Shown one piece after another: positions 1-8,058 of a stretch of 32,085 bases of DNA. How positions within the stretch are numbered: position 1 is the stretch's first letter; each line of letters begins with the position of its first letter. The notes under the pieces are model-generated. The model saw only the letters and a program-made list of their open reading frames with translations, had not been told where the DNA came from and made no database searches. This DNA comes from Verrucomicrobiota bacterium (GTDB lineage Bacteria; Verrucomicrobiota; Verrucomicrobiia; Limisphaerales; JACRJZ01). The stretch is taken from the NCBI GenBank assembly GCA_016219875.1, contig JACRJZ010000029.1, positions 1 through 32,085 on the forward strand. The letters run 5' to 3'. The translations under genes were made by a program, and so were the position numbers.

Positions 1-36
1 ACGGCGTAGAAGCGATGCGCGTGAATGGCCCTCGGA

Positions 37-136
37 GAGCCGGATGCGGGAAAACCGCCTGTCCGGTTCGATGAGGGGCGGAGCCAGACGGTCATTGGCC
101 GCGTGCCTTTCAACCCGTCGGCTCCGCCTACTCTAC
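37..136 (+). ncRNA. 3' end of a group II intron (domains V and VI)
   Basis: Positions 37-69 fold as a group II intron domain V. The lower stem pairs GAGCCGGA (37-44) with TCCGGTTC (62-69), the catalytic AGC triad is at 38-40, and an upper GCGG/CCGC stem is capped by an A-rich loop. Positions 77-85 (GGCGGAGCC) pair with 120-128 (GGCTCCGCC), giving a domain VI-like stem, and the intron would end soon after, near the TAC at 134-136. Domain V is the most conserved part of these ribozymes and was recognised from its shape and sequence. The intron-encoded reverse transcriptase/maturase is expected upstream, outside the window, so I cannot tell an active intron from a 3' remnant. The exact 3' splice site is an estimate. 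Confidence 0.8.
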
Positions 137-153
137 TCAACCCTTCAACCCTT
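137..153. repeat. half of a TCAACCCT-word hairpin next to the intron end
   Basis: TCAACCCTTCAACCCTT lies immediately after the predicted intron 3' end. It matches the right arms of the two complete TTGAAGGG-type hairpins at 7954-8047 and 22866-22957. The left arm is not in the window, so it may lie on the other side of the intron. Confidence 0.55.
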
Positions 154-187
154 TCGGCCGCGCATCCTCCGCCGGGAGAAAAGCGCA

Positions 188-1399
188 CTACGCCGCCACT
201 TCAGCCGGCGCTTTCTTCCGGAAACCGAACAGCCCCTTCAGCCAGCGCCACAGGTTCTTGAAACCCTTCCGCAGCCCGATGTCCTGCACCGCGCCCAACT
301 CATACGCTTTGGCGAACTCCTCTTCGTGCGTGCGGTAGCGCGGCGGCAGCGTCAACTGCGTCGGCTCTTCCTCGCCTTCGATCTTGCGCACCTCGGGATA
401 GAACAGCCCGCGGCCGACGAAGTATTTCCCTTCCGGCAGCACAAGTGTCCGCCGCGGCAGCACCAGCCACGGACGGAAGTTCAGCACGAGCCGGCCTTGC
501 TCGTCGCGGCTGAGCCGGCCGCAGGTGCGGATCGGCACCTTCTCGATTTTGCGGGCCGTGAAGACCCAGTTCACCGTCGGGCTGGGTTGGAAGCGCACGC
601 GGCGGAACGTGAGAAAGTCCCAGGCGAACACGCTCCCAAACACCGTCAGCCGCAAAGACCACCCCGCGATCAGATACGAAATCAGCAGGATGATCAGCGA
701 CCACGCCGCCCCGACATACGGGTCCATGAACGCCGTGATCGTGACCGTGGAAATCAGGAACAGCCGGAACGCCTTCAGGGCCGCGTCCACCGTGCCAAAG
801 GGGCTGACGAGGATGAGGACGTTGATGACGTGGCCGGCCAGCCAGACGATGAGAAACGCCACCATCGCCACCGGCACAATCAGGAGGTTCAGCAGCGGCG
901 AAGGATCAATCGCGGCCAAGCCCATCGGCCCCAGCCAGGAACTCTGCTCCGCCGAGTGAAAGATCGACGCGACCAACGGTACAAAGGCGCCCACCACCAC
1001 CAGGGCGCTGATCTTGTTCTCCACCAGTTCCGCGGCGTCGAACGGCTTTTTCAGCGCCGTGGGCACGCCTGGTCCCAACGCATCCTTCACAAACACGAGC
1101 GCCACCAGCAGCAAGGCCGGCCCCCAGAACCACGGTTGGGCGAACCACGGCAGCCTGGCGCGCTGTTCGCCGGGCGTGTGGTAAAATTTCCAGGCGCCCA
1201 CCGCGCCCACGCCCAGCAGCGGTGAGATGGCCACGCCGGTAATCGTGGACAAGGCTTGCGCCGCCTCGACCCCGGGCGGTGGTTTGCTGGCCGCGGGCGG
1301 AGATTTTGTGGAGGTGTTGCCCTGGCCTTGAAGGGTTGGCGCAGCGAGGAGCGCGCTGCCCAGCAGAAGCGCCGCGGCGATCCAGACGAACTTTTTCAT
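188..1399 (-). CDS. exported/multi-pass membrane protein of unknown function
   Basis: A 403-residue protein that I do not recognise. It begins MKKFVWIAAALLLGSALLAA, a classical signal peptide or first membrane helix. A Ser/Pro-rich linker follows (about residues 28-44), then several hydrophobic segments at about 50-70, 92-104, 130-146, 167-198, 212-225 and 231-250. The C-terminal 150 residues are hydrophilic and basic, ending in a Lys/Arg-rich amphipathic tail (about 378-398). The topology suggests an inner-membrane protein with a soluble C-terminal domain. No catalytic motif stands out. The ATG at 1397-1399 is chosen because it starts exactly at the signal peptide. The next gene on the same strand ends at 1649 upstream, separated by a palindromic repeat, so co-transcription is uncertain. 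Confidence 0.8.
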   Translation of the reverse strand: MKKFVWIAAALLLGSALLAAPTLQGQGNTSTKSPPAASKPPPGVEAAQALSTITGVAISPLLGVGAVGAWKFYHTPGEQRARLPWFAQPWFWGPALLLVALVFVKDALGPGVPTALKKPFDAAELVENKISALVVVGAFVPLVASIFHSAEQSSWLGPMGLAAIDPSPLLNLLIVPVAMVAFLIVWLAGHVINVLILVSPFGTVDAALKAFRLFLISTVTITAFMDPYVGAAWSLIILLISYLIAGWSLRLTVFGSVFAWDFLTFRRVRFQPSPTVNWVFTARKIEKVPIRTCGRLSRDEQGRLVLNFRPWLVLPRRTLVLPEGKYFVGRGLFYPEVRKIEGEEEPTQLTLPPRYRTHEEEFAKAYELGAVQDIGLRKGFKNLWRWLKGLFGFRKKAPAEVAA

Positions 1400-1484
1400 G
1401 GCGTGGAAGATGACGGCAGCCAGGCGAAAAAGCCATTACGATTTGGCCGGCGGGTTTCGGCCCCCAGGGCTGATTCAAGAAAGC

Positions 1485-1557
1485 GCAGCAGCCGACGTGA
1501 GGAGGCTCTGTTTTGATTTCGGATTTGAAAACGGAGCCTCCTCACGTCGGCTGCTAC
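1485..1557. repeat. PAL-1 palindromic element, copy 1
   Basis: The left arm at 1485-1508 (one mismatch, GC for GT at the start) is the reverse complement of the right arm at 1534-1557. The loop is about 25 bp. It lies between two minus-strand genes. Arm consensus across the window: GTAGCAGCCGACGTGAGGAG followed by GCTC. Confidence 0.95.
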
Positions 1558-1648
1558 GATCCAAGGATTCTTGAATCCATCGGGTTTCGACCCCTTCGGG
1601 CGTGGCGGCTCCACGGGGCCGGGCCGGAACTCGTCTCTGCTCTTCTGT

Positions 1649-2316
1649 TCAAGCGGCGTTCAATTCGCGGCACGCCTTGAACCCACGAAAGAGGTAGAAC
1701 AACGCGAGCGCGTGGAAGCCCAGCCCGAACCAATCCTGCGCGAGCAAGAAAATCAATCCGTCCAACGCATAAGGACCATGCCCACCACGAACGCCCACGT
1801 GTGGCGCTTCCGGGCGAATACGCCGAACAGGATGAAGACGCCCGCGGCCACCGCGTCCAGCCCCAGTACCACCGCCTTGCCGGCGCCGCCCAGACTCTGG
1901 CCGAGCGCATCGAAGATTTGCGTCACCCCCAGCCCCAGGATAAAACCCCATTCGCTGCCGCAGAGCGCCACCACCGAGTTGACAAGCGAGAGACCGGCGA
2001 TCCAGTAAAACCAACTCCCGCCCGACTTCATCAGCGCCTCCGTGACGGGATCGCTCGTTTCGGCGGCTACGGGTGCGGTTGTGATCGGCGTGGGCCGGGC
2101 GAGGGGCGAAGCCGGCGGAGGTGTCGAACCGGCGGCGGGGAGCGCGGGCTGCAGCTCCGTGTAGCTGGCGGCGGGCGACCAATAGTCCACGTCGCTCCGC
2201 ATCACTTCGCTCTGGCTGTTGATGCGGCCTTCACGCAACCAGGCGGTGACCACTTCCGAGGCAACAGGGCCATACTCCGAGCCGTCCTTTCCCCGAACTT
2301 TGTAGGTAAGTTCCAT
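1649..2316 (-). pseudogene. GYF_2-domain membrane protein, single-base frameshift
   Basis: The N-terminus, MELTYKVRGKDGSEYGPVA to about residue 55 (WLREGRINSQ, YWSPAASY), is a GYF_2-type domain as found in many Verrucomicrobia and Planctomycetes membrane proteins. A Pro/Ala linker and three hydrophobic segments follow. The first frame ends early at 1753 (GMVLMRWTD, stop). The -1 frame continues with YALDGLIFLLAQDWFGLGFH and a final membrane helix down to a stop at 1649. Adding one T in the CTT run near 1770-1773 gives GMVLYALDGLIF and a protein of about 222 residues, so one base appears lost, by mutation or by sequence error. GYF_2 domains are thought to bind proline-rich peptides. The function of the membrane part is unknown. 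Confidence 0.75.
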
Positions 2317-2413
2317 CGTGATGGGCTACCCCGATAACAAACGGCGTCGGGCCAGGGCAAGCGAATTCGCGTCCCAAAAATCCTTAACGACGTGCTCGAG
2401 GGAGGCACCGCCG

Positions 2414-2493
2414 AGTGAATGGGAGCGCGGACGGCTCGTCCGCGCGGACGATGACGGACCCGCGCGGACGAGCCGTCCGCTCCCCCATTCGCT
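2414..2493. repeat. long inverted repeat (GAGCGCGGACGG type)
   Basis: AGTGAATGGGAGCGCGGACG... at 2414-2449 is nearly the reverse complement of 2459-2493 (...CGTCCGCTCCCCCATTCGCT). The loop is about 10 bp and includes ATGACGGA. It fills much of the 275-bp gap between the divergent GYF_2 gene and argF. No other copy occurs in the window. Confidence 0.85.
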
Positions 2494-2591
2494 GAGAATT
2501 CGGGCGTGTCCAGAAATCCAAGAAAAGGGCTTGAGCCGCGGCGTGTTTTCGGCCTTACTCTGCCCCTTCATTTCCTGGACTACGTGCTCGA

Positions 2592-3488
2592 ATGAAACAT
2601 TTATTGAGTCTTGAGAAGCTGTCGCGGGACGAGATGGTGGCGATCCTCCGGAGCGCCGGATCGTTCAAGCAACAGCGCGGACGTGACCCGCGCAAGCCGC
2701 TGGCCGGGCAGACTTGGGCGATGATCTTCGCCAAGTCCTCCACGCGCACGCGGGTGTCGTTCGAGGTGGGCATCAGCGAACTGGGCGCGCGGCCCATGTT
2801 CCTGAGCGCGGCGGAAATCCAGCTCGGACGCGGCGAGCCGATCAAGGACACCGCGCGCGTGCTGGGCCGCATGGTCCACGGCGCGGTCATTCGCACTTAC
2901 GGGCAGAAGGACGTGGAGGAGTTTGCCGAGTTCTCCGGCATCCCCACGATCAACGCGCTCACGGACGAAGAGCATCCTTGCCAGATTCTGACGGACATCT
3001 TCACGTTCGAGGAACTTAGCGGGCCGATCCAGGGCAAGGTGGTCACGTTCGTGGGCGACGGCGCCTGCAACGTGCCCGCGAGCTGGGTGTGGGCCGCCGC
3101 GAAGCTGGGCTTCGAGTTGCGCATTGCCGCGCCCAAGCCGTATCAGCCCTCCGCCGACCTGCTCCAGCGGGCGGGCGGGCGCGTGGTCTGCACCGAGGAC
3201 ATTAAGGCCGCGGCCGCCGGCGCGGACGTGCTCTACACCGACGTGTGGGTGTCGATGGGCAAGGAAGCCGAGTCCGCCCAGCGGCTGCAAACCCTGACGG
3301 GCTACCAGATCAATCAGGCGTTGGTGAAGCTGGCGAAGCCGGGGGCGCTGGTCATGCACTGCCTGCCCGCTTACCGGGGCAAGGAGATCGACGAAGAGAC
3401 GTTCGAAGCCAACGCCGCCACGATTTTCACCGAGGCGGAAAACCGGCTCCACGTTCAGAAGGCGATCCTGAATTGGATCGTGGGGTGA
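2592..3488 (+). CDS. argF: ornithine carbamoyltransferase
   Basis: Joins carbamoyl phosphate and ornithine to make citrulline in cytoplasmic arginine biosynthesis. The 298 residues show the full family signature: STRTR at 50-54 (carbamoyl-phosphate binding), HPCQ at 128-131, the DVWVSMG ornithine loop at 217-223 and HCLPAYRG at 256-263. The length is normal for a compact bacterial OTCase. VGDGACNVPASW replaces the more usual GDGNNVxxS form but keeps the key Asn. The ATG at 2592 places MKHLLSLEKLSRDE exactly where the family begins; no strong Shine-Dalgarno is visible. It stands alone here, with no other arg genes. An acetyl- or succinylornithine transcarbamylase is possible but less likely given the intact SMG loop. 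Confidence 0.95.
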   Translation: MKHLLSLEKLSRDEMVAILRSAGSFKQQRGRDPRKPLAGQTWAMIFAKSSTRTRVSFEVGISELGARPMFLSAAEIQLGRGEPIKDTARVLGRMVHGAVIRTYGQKDVEEFAEFSGIPTINALTDEEHPCQILTDIFTFEELSGPIQGKVVTFVGDGACNVPASWVWAAAKLGFELRIAAPKPYQPSADLLQRAGGRVVCTEDIKAAAAGADVLYTDVWVSMGKEAESAQRLQTLTGYQINQALVKLAKPGALVMHCLPAYRGKEIDEETFEANAATIFTEAENRLHVQKAILNWIVG

Positions 3489-3525
3489 AGCCGAACTCGC
3501 GGACGGAGGAGCTTCTTTCAGAACC

Positions 3526-3590
3526 GTAGCAGCCGACGTGAGGAGGCTCTGCTTCCCTTGGAGTTTGAGCCTCCTCACGTCGGCTGCTAC
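3526..3590. repeat. PAL-1 palindromic element, copy 2
   Basis: Perfect 24-bp arms at 3526-3549 and 3567-3590 with a 17-bp loop. Weaker pairing continues outside: GGAGCTTCTTTCAGAACC before the left arm faces GAGGTTTTGAAATCGCCTC after the right arm. It lies between the convergent argF and RluA-family genes, where it may also act as a bidirectional terminator. Confidence 0.95.
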
Positions 3591-3608
3591 GAGGTTTTGA
3601 AATCGCCT

Positions 3609-3682
3609 CAGAGTGATGGAGTAACGGGCTTGGCGTCTTCTTGGCTTCCACCACTCCATTACTCCACTACCTCATCACTCTG
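3609..3682. repeat. GAGTGATG/ACTCCATC word hairpin
   Basis: CAGAGTGATGGAGTAA (3609-3624) is complementary to a longer, slightly reiterated right arm at 3659-3682 (TTACTCCACTACCTCATCAC and on). The right arm encodes the last residues and stop codon of the RluA-family gene (QSDEVVE, stop), so the repeat sets the C-terminus of that protein. Confidence 0.75.
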
Positions 3683-4483
3683 CGCCGGCCCCGCGTATCG
3701 CCTCAGGTATTTCACCGCGACCCTCAAGTCCTTCGGCCACTCCGCTGTCATGCTCACAGGCTGGCCGGTCACGGGATGATGGATCTCCAGTCGCTCGGCG
3801 TGCAGAGCGGCGGTGGAGATCAGGGGCCGTTCGATCCGGTCGTTCTTGAGGCGGTAATTCCTTTTTAAGTAGGACAGCAGCAGCGGGCGGCCTCGGTACG
3901 GCTCATCTCCGGCGATGGGCAGATGGACCGACTGGAGGTGGACGCGAATCTGGTGCGGACGACCCGTCAACGGACGGCACTGGAGCAGCGTGTAGCCGGT
4001 GAACTTCTCCGCCACTTCAAAAAGCGTCTTCGCTTTCTTGCCGTGATTCCGGTCGATGTGCATCAAGCCGGGCCGGGCCGGGTGCGGTGCCAGCGGCGCC
4101 TCGACTTCAAAGCTCTCCTGCTCCGGCGCGCCTTGCACGAGCGCCAAGTAGGTCCGGACCGGTTTCTCGGAGCCGAACAGGTTGGCCAGCGCCACGAGCA
4201 TGGGCTTGGTCTTGGCCAGCAGGATCACGCCGCTGGTTTCGAAGTCCAGCCGGTGCGCGTTCATCAGGTAACTGAGGCCGCGCTCCCGCGTCCAGGGCTT
4301 GCCTTCGCTGATGGCTTGGTGCAGGAGCTGCATCAGGTTCGGGCGATCCGGGGCGCAGCGGTCCGGCGAGGTGAGCAGGCACGGCGGCTTGTTCAGCGCG
4401 AGCCAGTGCTCATCCTCGAACAGGACGGGGATTTCCCAGAACTCACGCGTGGCGGGCGAACTGAGTTTGATGACGGCACTCAC
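3659..4483 (-). CDS. RluA-family RNA pseudouridine synthase
   Basis: Predicted to isomerise uridine to pseudouridine in rRNA or tRNA. The 274 residues carry the RluA motif HRLDFETSG at 77-85 with catalytic Asp80, an N-terminal VLFEDEHWLALNKPPCLLTS strand (20-39), and GRPHQIRVHLQ (about 198-208) followed by PIAGDEPY, both diagnostic of the RluA/RsuA fold. There is no N-terminal S4 domain, so it resembles RluA/RluC short forms. The target site cannot be named from sequence. The last seven residues come from a word-repeat hairpin. The start at 4483 is supported by full domain coverage. The upstream gap is filled by another hairpin. Confidence 0.92.
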   Translation of the reverse strand: MSAVIKLSSPATREFWEIPVLFEDEHWLALNKPPCLLTSPDRCAPDRPNLMQLLHQAISEGKPWTRERGLSYLMNAHRLDFETSGVILLAKTKPMLVALANLFGSEKPVRTYLALVQGAPEQESFEVEAPLAPHPARPGLMHIDRNHGKKAKTLFEVAEKFTGYTLLQCRPLTGRPHQIRVHLQSVHLPIAGDEPYRGRPLLLSYLKRNYRLKNDRIERPLISTAALHAERLEIHHPVTGQPVSMTAEWPKDLRVAVKYLRRYAGPAQSDEVVE

Positions 4484-4490
4484 GGCGGAA

Positions 4491-4616
4491 GTTCAAAGTT
4501 CAAGGTTCGAAGTTCAAGGTTCAAGGCCCAACATTCGGAGTTCAGCGTCCAAGTTTCGCCCGCGGGTCACGGACAGACCCGTGACGACTTTGAACCTTGA
4601 ACTTTGAACCTTGAAC
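4491..4616. repeat. GTTCAAG-word hairpin
   Basis: Reiterated GTTCAAG/GTTCAAA words at 4491-4526 pair with CTTTGAACCTTGAACTTTGA-type words at 4588-4616. The loop holds a smaller inner palindrome (GGGTCACGGACAGACCC at 4564-4580). It fills the gap between the RluA-family and SurA/PpiD-like genes. Confidence 0.85.
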
Positions 4617-4624
4617 TGGCCGCC

Positions 4625-6334
4625 CTACTTCGCGCTGGGCTTCGGGCCGGCTTTGCCGGCGGCGGCCTTCGCCTGCTGCTGCTGGCGGGTGAGCGGCAGG
4701 TCCACGCGTTCGGTTTGCTTGCGGAACCACAGGCCGAACGCTTCGTTCTGGCGCTGCATCCGCATGGAGGCGGCGTATTCCTTGAGGTCCGCGCGCATCT
4801 TCTCTTCCACGATGGGCAGCTTGGTGCGCAGGTAGATGATGTAACCGCCGTTGAGGCTGGGGATGTAAGGGCTGGCCTTGCCCGGCTGAAGGCTGAACGC
4901 CACGTTCTTCAACTGCGGCAGATAGACGCCCTCCGGCAGGTCCGGCAGTTCGCGGACGCTGCGCGACACCGGCGGGAGCGGCGTCAGCTTGAGGTTGGAC
5001 TCCGTGACCAGTTGCGCAAAGGCCTTCCCTTGGGCGAGGCCGTTGGTCAAACGGCTGTGGAAGTTCAGGCCAGCAAACCGCACCATCTTCTGGGCCTCGG
5101 CCAACCGGTACCGCTCCACCACTTTGGCGCGGATGTCCTCATACTTCGGGTTGTAGCTGGGGATCCGGGTCTTGGCGGCGAAGACATACGCCGCCGCCTC
5201 GCCTGGCGCCACCTGGAACGAGACGGCTTCCTCTTGGTTCGTCAGCGCAAACGCCGCGCGGGCGAAGGCCTCCGGCACTTTCAAATCCTGCGGGCCATCC
5301 ACTTCGTCGAACGGTTCCGACGTGCGGGCCTGGAACCCTTTGCTGGCGGCGAACTTCTCGAAGCCGGCCACCGTGTGGTCTTTGGCGTCGTACAGCTCCC
5401 CGGCGAAATCGTTGGCTTTCCGGTTGGCGAGGGCGGCAGCGCCTTTCTCGCGCTCGTCCTTCTTGATCTTCTCGAGGGCGGCGGCCTTGCTGAGGACCAG
5501 GCCTTGCTCGTCCTTGAAGGAATTGGTGTCGCGCGACAGGTACATCTGTTCGAGCTGCGCGTTAAGGTTCGTGATCTCGGCAAACTTCTTGTCCACCTCC
5601 GCGAAGAAGTTGCTGTAGCTGAACTCCACGTAGCTGACGCTCATTTTCTCCGGCACGCGAAACAGCGCCATGCTGTTCGAGTACCACGCCAAGACGTTCG
5701 TTTCCGTGACGTTGACGCCGGACAAGTAGTTCGAGACGTTGAAGAACACGCCGTCCAGCGCGATTTCCTCGTGCTCCTCGCGATAGCTGGCCTCGACCTC
5801 GCGCGGCGGGACCAGGGTGCCGGCCAGGCCGGCGACGGAGACGAGTTGCTGCATCGCGGCGTCGTTGCGGATGAACCGCTCGAAGTCGCCTTCGGTGTAG
5901 CCCTGCGGGGCGAGAATCTCCCGGACCAAGATATCGAGAGTGCCTTTTGGGCCGAGCAGGCGATGCACAATCATTTGCGCCACGGTGCCCACGGTTTCGT
6001 CGCTGACCTTGATGTTCTCCTGTTTGACTTTGGCCAGACGAATGAGGCGCATCATGCTTTCATTCTCGATGTCGAAGCCCATCTGGCGGGCGCGCTCGTC
6101 GTTGTCGGGCCATTTGCCGGTGTTGGCGAGATAGAGCAGCCGGGTCTCGCGGGCCGCCTGGTGATACTCCTGGACGGTGACGGGCCGGCCATCAATCGTG
6201 CCGATGTCGCCCTGTCCGCGGCCGCGGAACCCCCAGCGGGCATCGGGGGAGAAGTAGATCACGAAGCTGATGACGATCACGATGATGATGATCACCCACA
6301 GCCACGTCTGGTGTCTTCGGATGGTGCCAAACAT
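4625..6334 (-). CDS. SurA/PpiD-like membrane-anchored periplasmic folding factor
   Basis: A 569-residue protein with a short basic N-terminus, one very hydrophobic helix (WLWVIIIIVIVISFVIYF, 11-28) and a long soluble region predicted to be periplasmic. The segment from about 40 to 200 (IGTIDGRPVTVQEYHQAARE, then helices) matches SurA_N/PpiD N-terminal chaperone domains. A coiled-coil-rich middle and a C-terminal segment with GGYIIYLRTKLPIVEEK follow, as seen at the end of parvulin-like proteins. A clear parvulin active site is hard to see, so chaperone activity is better supported than prolyl isomerase activity. It ends in an Ala/Lys tail. PpiD-type proteins assist outer-membrane and secreted proteins leaving the Sec channel. 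It neighbours a thioredoxin-like exported protein. Confidence 0.85.
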   Translation of the reverse strand: MFGTIRRHQTWLWVIIIIVIVISFVIYFSPDARWGFRGRGQGDIGTIDGRPVTVQEYHQAARETRLLYLANTGKWPDNDERARQMGFDIENESMMRLIRLAKVKQENIKVSDETVGTVAQMIVHRLLGPKGTLDILVREILAPQGYTEGDFERFIRNDAAMQQLVSVAGLAGTLVPPREVEASYREEHEEIALDGVFFNVSNYLSGVNVTETNVLAWYSNSMALFRVPEKMSVSYVEFSYSNFFAEVDKKFAEITNLNAQLEQMYLSRDTNSFKDEQGLVLSKAAALEKIKKDEREKGAAALANRKANDFAGELYDAKDHTVAGFEKFAASKGFQARTSEPFDEVDGPQDLKVPEAFARAAFALTNQEEAVSFQVAPGEAAAYVFAAKTRIPSYNPKYEDIRAKVVERYRLAEAQKMVRFAGLNFHSRLTNGLAQGKAFAQLVTESNLKLTPLPPVSRSVRELPDLPEGVYLPQLKNVAFSLQPGKASPYIPSLNGGYIIYLRTKLPIVEEKMRADLKEYAASMRMQRQNEAFGLWFRKQTERVDLPLTRQQQQAKAAAGKAGPKPSAK

Positions 6335-6447
6335 AGATTCAGAAATTAAGGGGCGGAAGCTAACGGCGTGGCCGTGGCACGGTCAAACGCAAAATGGGGC
6401 GAAAACAGGCTCCGCAAGGCTGCATCAAGCTCCCACCCGGCGCACGG

Positions 6448-6581
6448 GTAGCGCAGGTTTTCAACCTGCCGTAGCGCCGACTTGCAGTCGGCAAGGCCGT
6501 GAAACTTCCAACCGGCTGGCCTCTTCCAACGCTCGCCGGTTGGAAAACCGGCGCTACGGCAGACGGGAAAGTCTGCGCTAC
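6448..6581. repeat. GTAGCGCAGG-type compound palindrome, copy 1
   Basis: The ends are GTAGCGCAG (6448 on) and CTGCGCTAC (6573-6581). Inside are smaller hairpins such as GCAGGTTTTCAACCTGC, CCGACTTGCAGTCGG and CCAACCGGC/GCCGGTTGG. The 3' end (CGCTACGGCAGAC, then TCTGCGCTAC) is shared with 19907-20040. The rest of the 6335-6658 gap shows no gene; the TlpA-like gene ends at 6659 and the PpiD-like gene starts at 6334, both minus strand. Confidence 0.85.
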
Positions 6582-6658
6582 GAAGGCTCCCGAACCGAGG
6601 AAGGTCGGGCAACTGGGGTAAGCCCTGCCGAGTTCCGCAAGGGGCAGGCTCAGGCCGC

Positions 6659-7750
6659 TCACTCCTGGCCGCTCGGAAGCTTGCCCTTCTTGTAGCTGTC
6701 GAGGGTGCTCTGGAGTTTCTCCTTCGCCTCGCCATCGGAGACATCCACTGCCTTCTGCTGCGTTTTGATGGCTTCGTCCTTCTTGCCTTGGTCGAAAAGC
6801 GCCCGGGCCAGCGTATCCAGAATGGCGGAGTCCTTTTCCTTGGAGGCGGCGACACCTCGACGAGCGATGGTTTCGGCGAGGGCCAGGTCGCGCTCTTCGA
6901 TTTTCTTGTCGGTCAGGATTTGCCAGGCGAGCTGGTTTTGCAGCAGGGCGTTGTCGAGGGAAGCCTCGCTGACCTCGCGGGCGATCCCGTAAGCCGCTTT
7001 GTAGTCTTTCTTGGCGATCAGCATGTTGAAGCGCGGCATCTGGAGCATCTTCCGCTGGCTCTCCGGCAGAAGTTCGTCGGCTTTCTTCAGGGCCGTTTCG
7101 GCGGCGCTCCAGTCCTTGTCGGACATGGCGCGGCTGAAATCGCGAAATGTGGTTTGAAGCGCGGTCTTGCTCTTTTCCTTCTCTTCGAATTCCGCCGCCG
7201 CTTTCTTCACGTCGAACGTTCCCGCCAGGACTTCCTCCAGCAGTTTTTCGTTCAGCGTCATCGGGTGCCCAATCCAGGCGATGGTTCCCTTCTTGTCCAC
7301 GACGAACGCCGTCGGGATGCCGTTCTGGCCGGCGGCCTGCATCCACGTTTCGGCCATCCGGCCGCGGTCCTGGTCACCGTTCTTGGCGTCGAGGGCCACG
7401 CGGTAAGTCATCTTCTCGCCCATTTTCTGGACGAACTTCGGCACCTCGTCTTCGTTGCGTTCCCACACGTCCTGGCCGATGACGATGAGGCCCTTGTCCT
7501 TGAACTTCTCGTGCAGTTCGTTCAAGTGCGGGATGCTCACGCGGCAGGGACCGCACCAAGTGGCCCAAAACTCGACGATGTAGGTTTTGTCCTTCTCGAA
7601 GCCCTTGACGGGTTCACCCTGGAGCCACTTCGCCACTTGGAGCTTGGGCGCGGGATCGCCAACCTTGAGGGTGATGTCTTCCGCCGCCTGGCTGAGCGTG
7701 AGTGCGGCGGCCCAGGCGACCGCTGCGACTGTCCACTTCATTACTGACAT
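6659..7750 (-). CDS. TlpA-like exported thioredoxin with helical/TPR-like tail
   Basis: Predicted periplasmic thiol-disulfide reductase. Residues 1-22 form a signal peptide (WTVAAVAWAAALTLSQAA). A TlpA/ResA-like thioredoxin fold follows (about 25-185) with the active site WCGPC at 65-69 in FWATWCGPCR and the cis-proline in GIPTAF (Pro146). Residues 200-360 are helical (LDNALLQNQLAWQILTD, ALFDQGKKDEAIKTQQKAVD) and look like TPR repeats, which may bind partners. Proteins of this architecture are common in Planctomycetes and Verrucomicrobia. The physiological substrate is unknown; a cytochrome c maturation role is possible but no ccm genes are nearby. ATG 7750 is used; the ATG three codons inside is an alternative with the same signal peptide. 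Confidence 0.9.
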   Translation of the reverse strand: MSVMKWTVAAVAWAAALTLSQAAEDITLKVGDPAPKLQVAKWLQGEPVKGFEKDKTYIVEFWATWCGPCRVSIPHLNELHEKFKDKGLIVIGQDVWERNEDEVPKFVQKMGEKMTYRVALDAKNGDQDRGRMAETWMQAAGQNGIPTAFVVDKKGTIAWIGHPMTLNEKLLEEVLAGTFDVKKAAAEFEEKEKSKTALQTTFRDFSRAMSDKDWSAAETALKKADELLPESQRKMLQMPRFNMLIAKKDYKAAYGIAREVSEASLDNALLQNQLAWQILTDKKIEERDLALAETIARRGVAASKEKDSAILDTLARALFDQGKKDEAIKTQQKAVDVSDGEAKEKLQSTLDSYKKGKLPSGQE

Positions 7751-7953
7751 GTCTGTTCCTCGGGGCTGGGTTATGCGCGCCGCGCCAGCCCGAGAGCTGC
7801 GTCGCGCTTTGGGTCACGGGCCAGCCTGTTCCGGCCAAGCCGGCGGCTTTGCTACCTGCCGGCCGCGCCCGCGGGGCACAGCCTACGGTCTGTTGAGACA
7901 CCCGGCAACCTGCTTTGTTCAACACCGGTTCCGTTCATCGGTCGCGGGGAAAA

Positions 7954-8047
7954 AGGGTGAAGAGTGAAGGGTTGAAGGGTTAAAGAGGCCCCGGCATTGG
8001 GCTGAAGCCGCCGCATGAATCCTCTTCAACCCTTCACCCTTCACCCT
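7954..8047. repeat. TTGAAGGG-word hairpin, copy 1
   Basis: The left arm (7954-7988) of repeated GTGAAGGG/TTGAAGGG words pairs with CCTCTTCAACCCTTCACCCT and on (8021-8047). The loop includes CGGCATTGGGCTGAAGCC, shared almost exactly with the copy at 22866-22957. It lies just 3' of the TauE/SafE gene. The remainder of 7751-7953 is non-coding, with short GC-rich palindromic patches and no recognisable gene. Confidence 0.9.
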
Positions 8048-8058
8048 GGCACCCCGCG

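Noticed and set aside
188..1225. Arg/His-rich plus-strand frame covering the first gene
   Set aside because: Antisense to the membrane protein at 188-1399, with low-complexity basic composition and no motif.
4604..6349. Long open frame on the plus strand opposite the SurA/PpiD-like gene
   Set aside because: It is the antisense shadow of a clearly recognisable protein; its translation is His/Arg/Val-rich without domains, as expected in GC-rich antisense frames.
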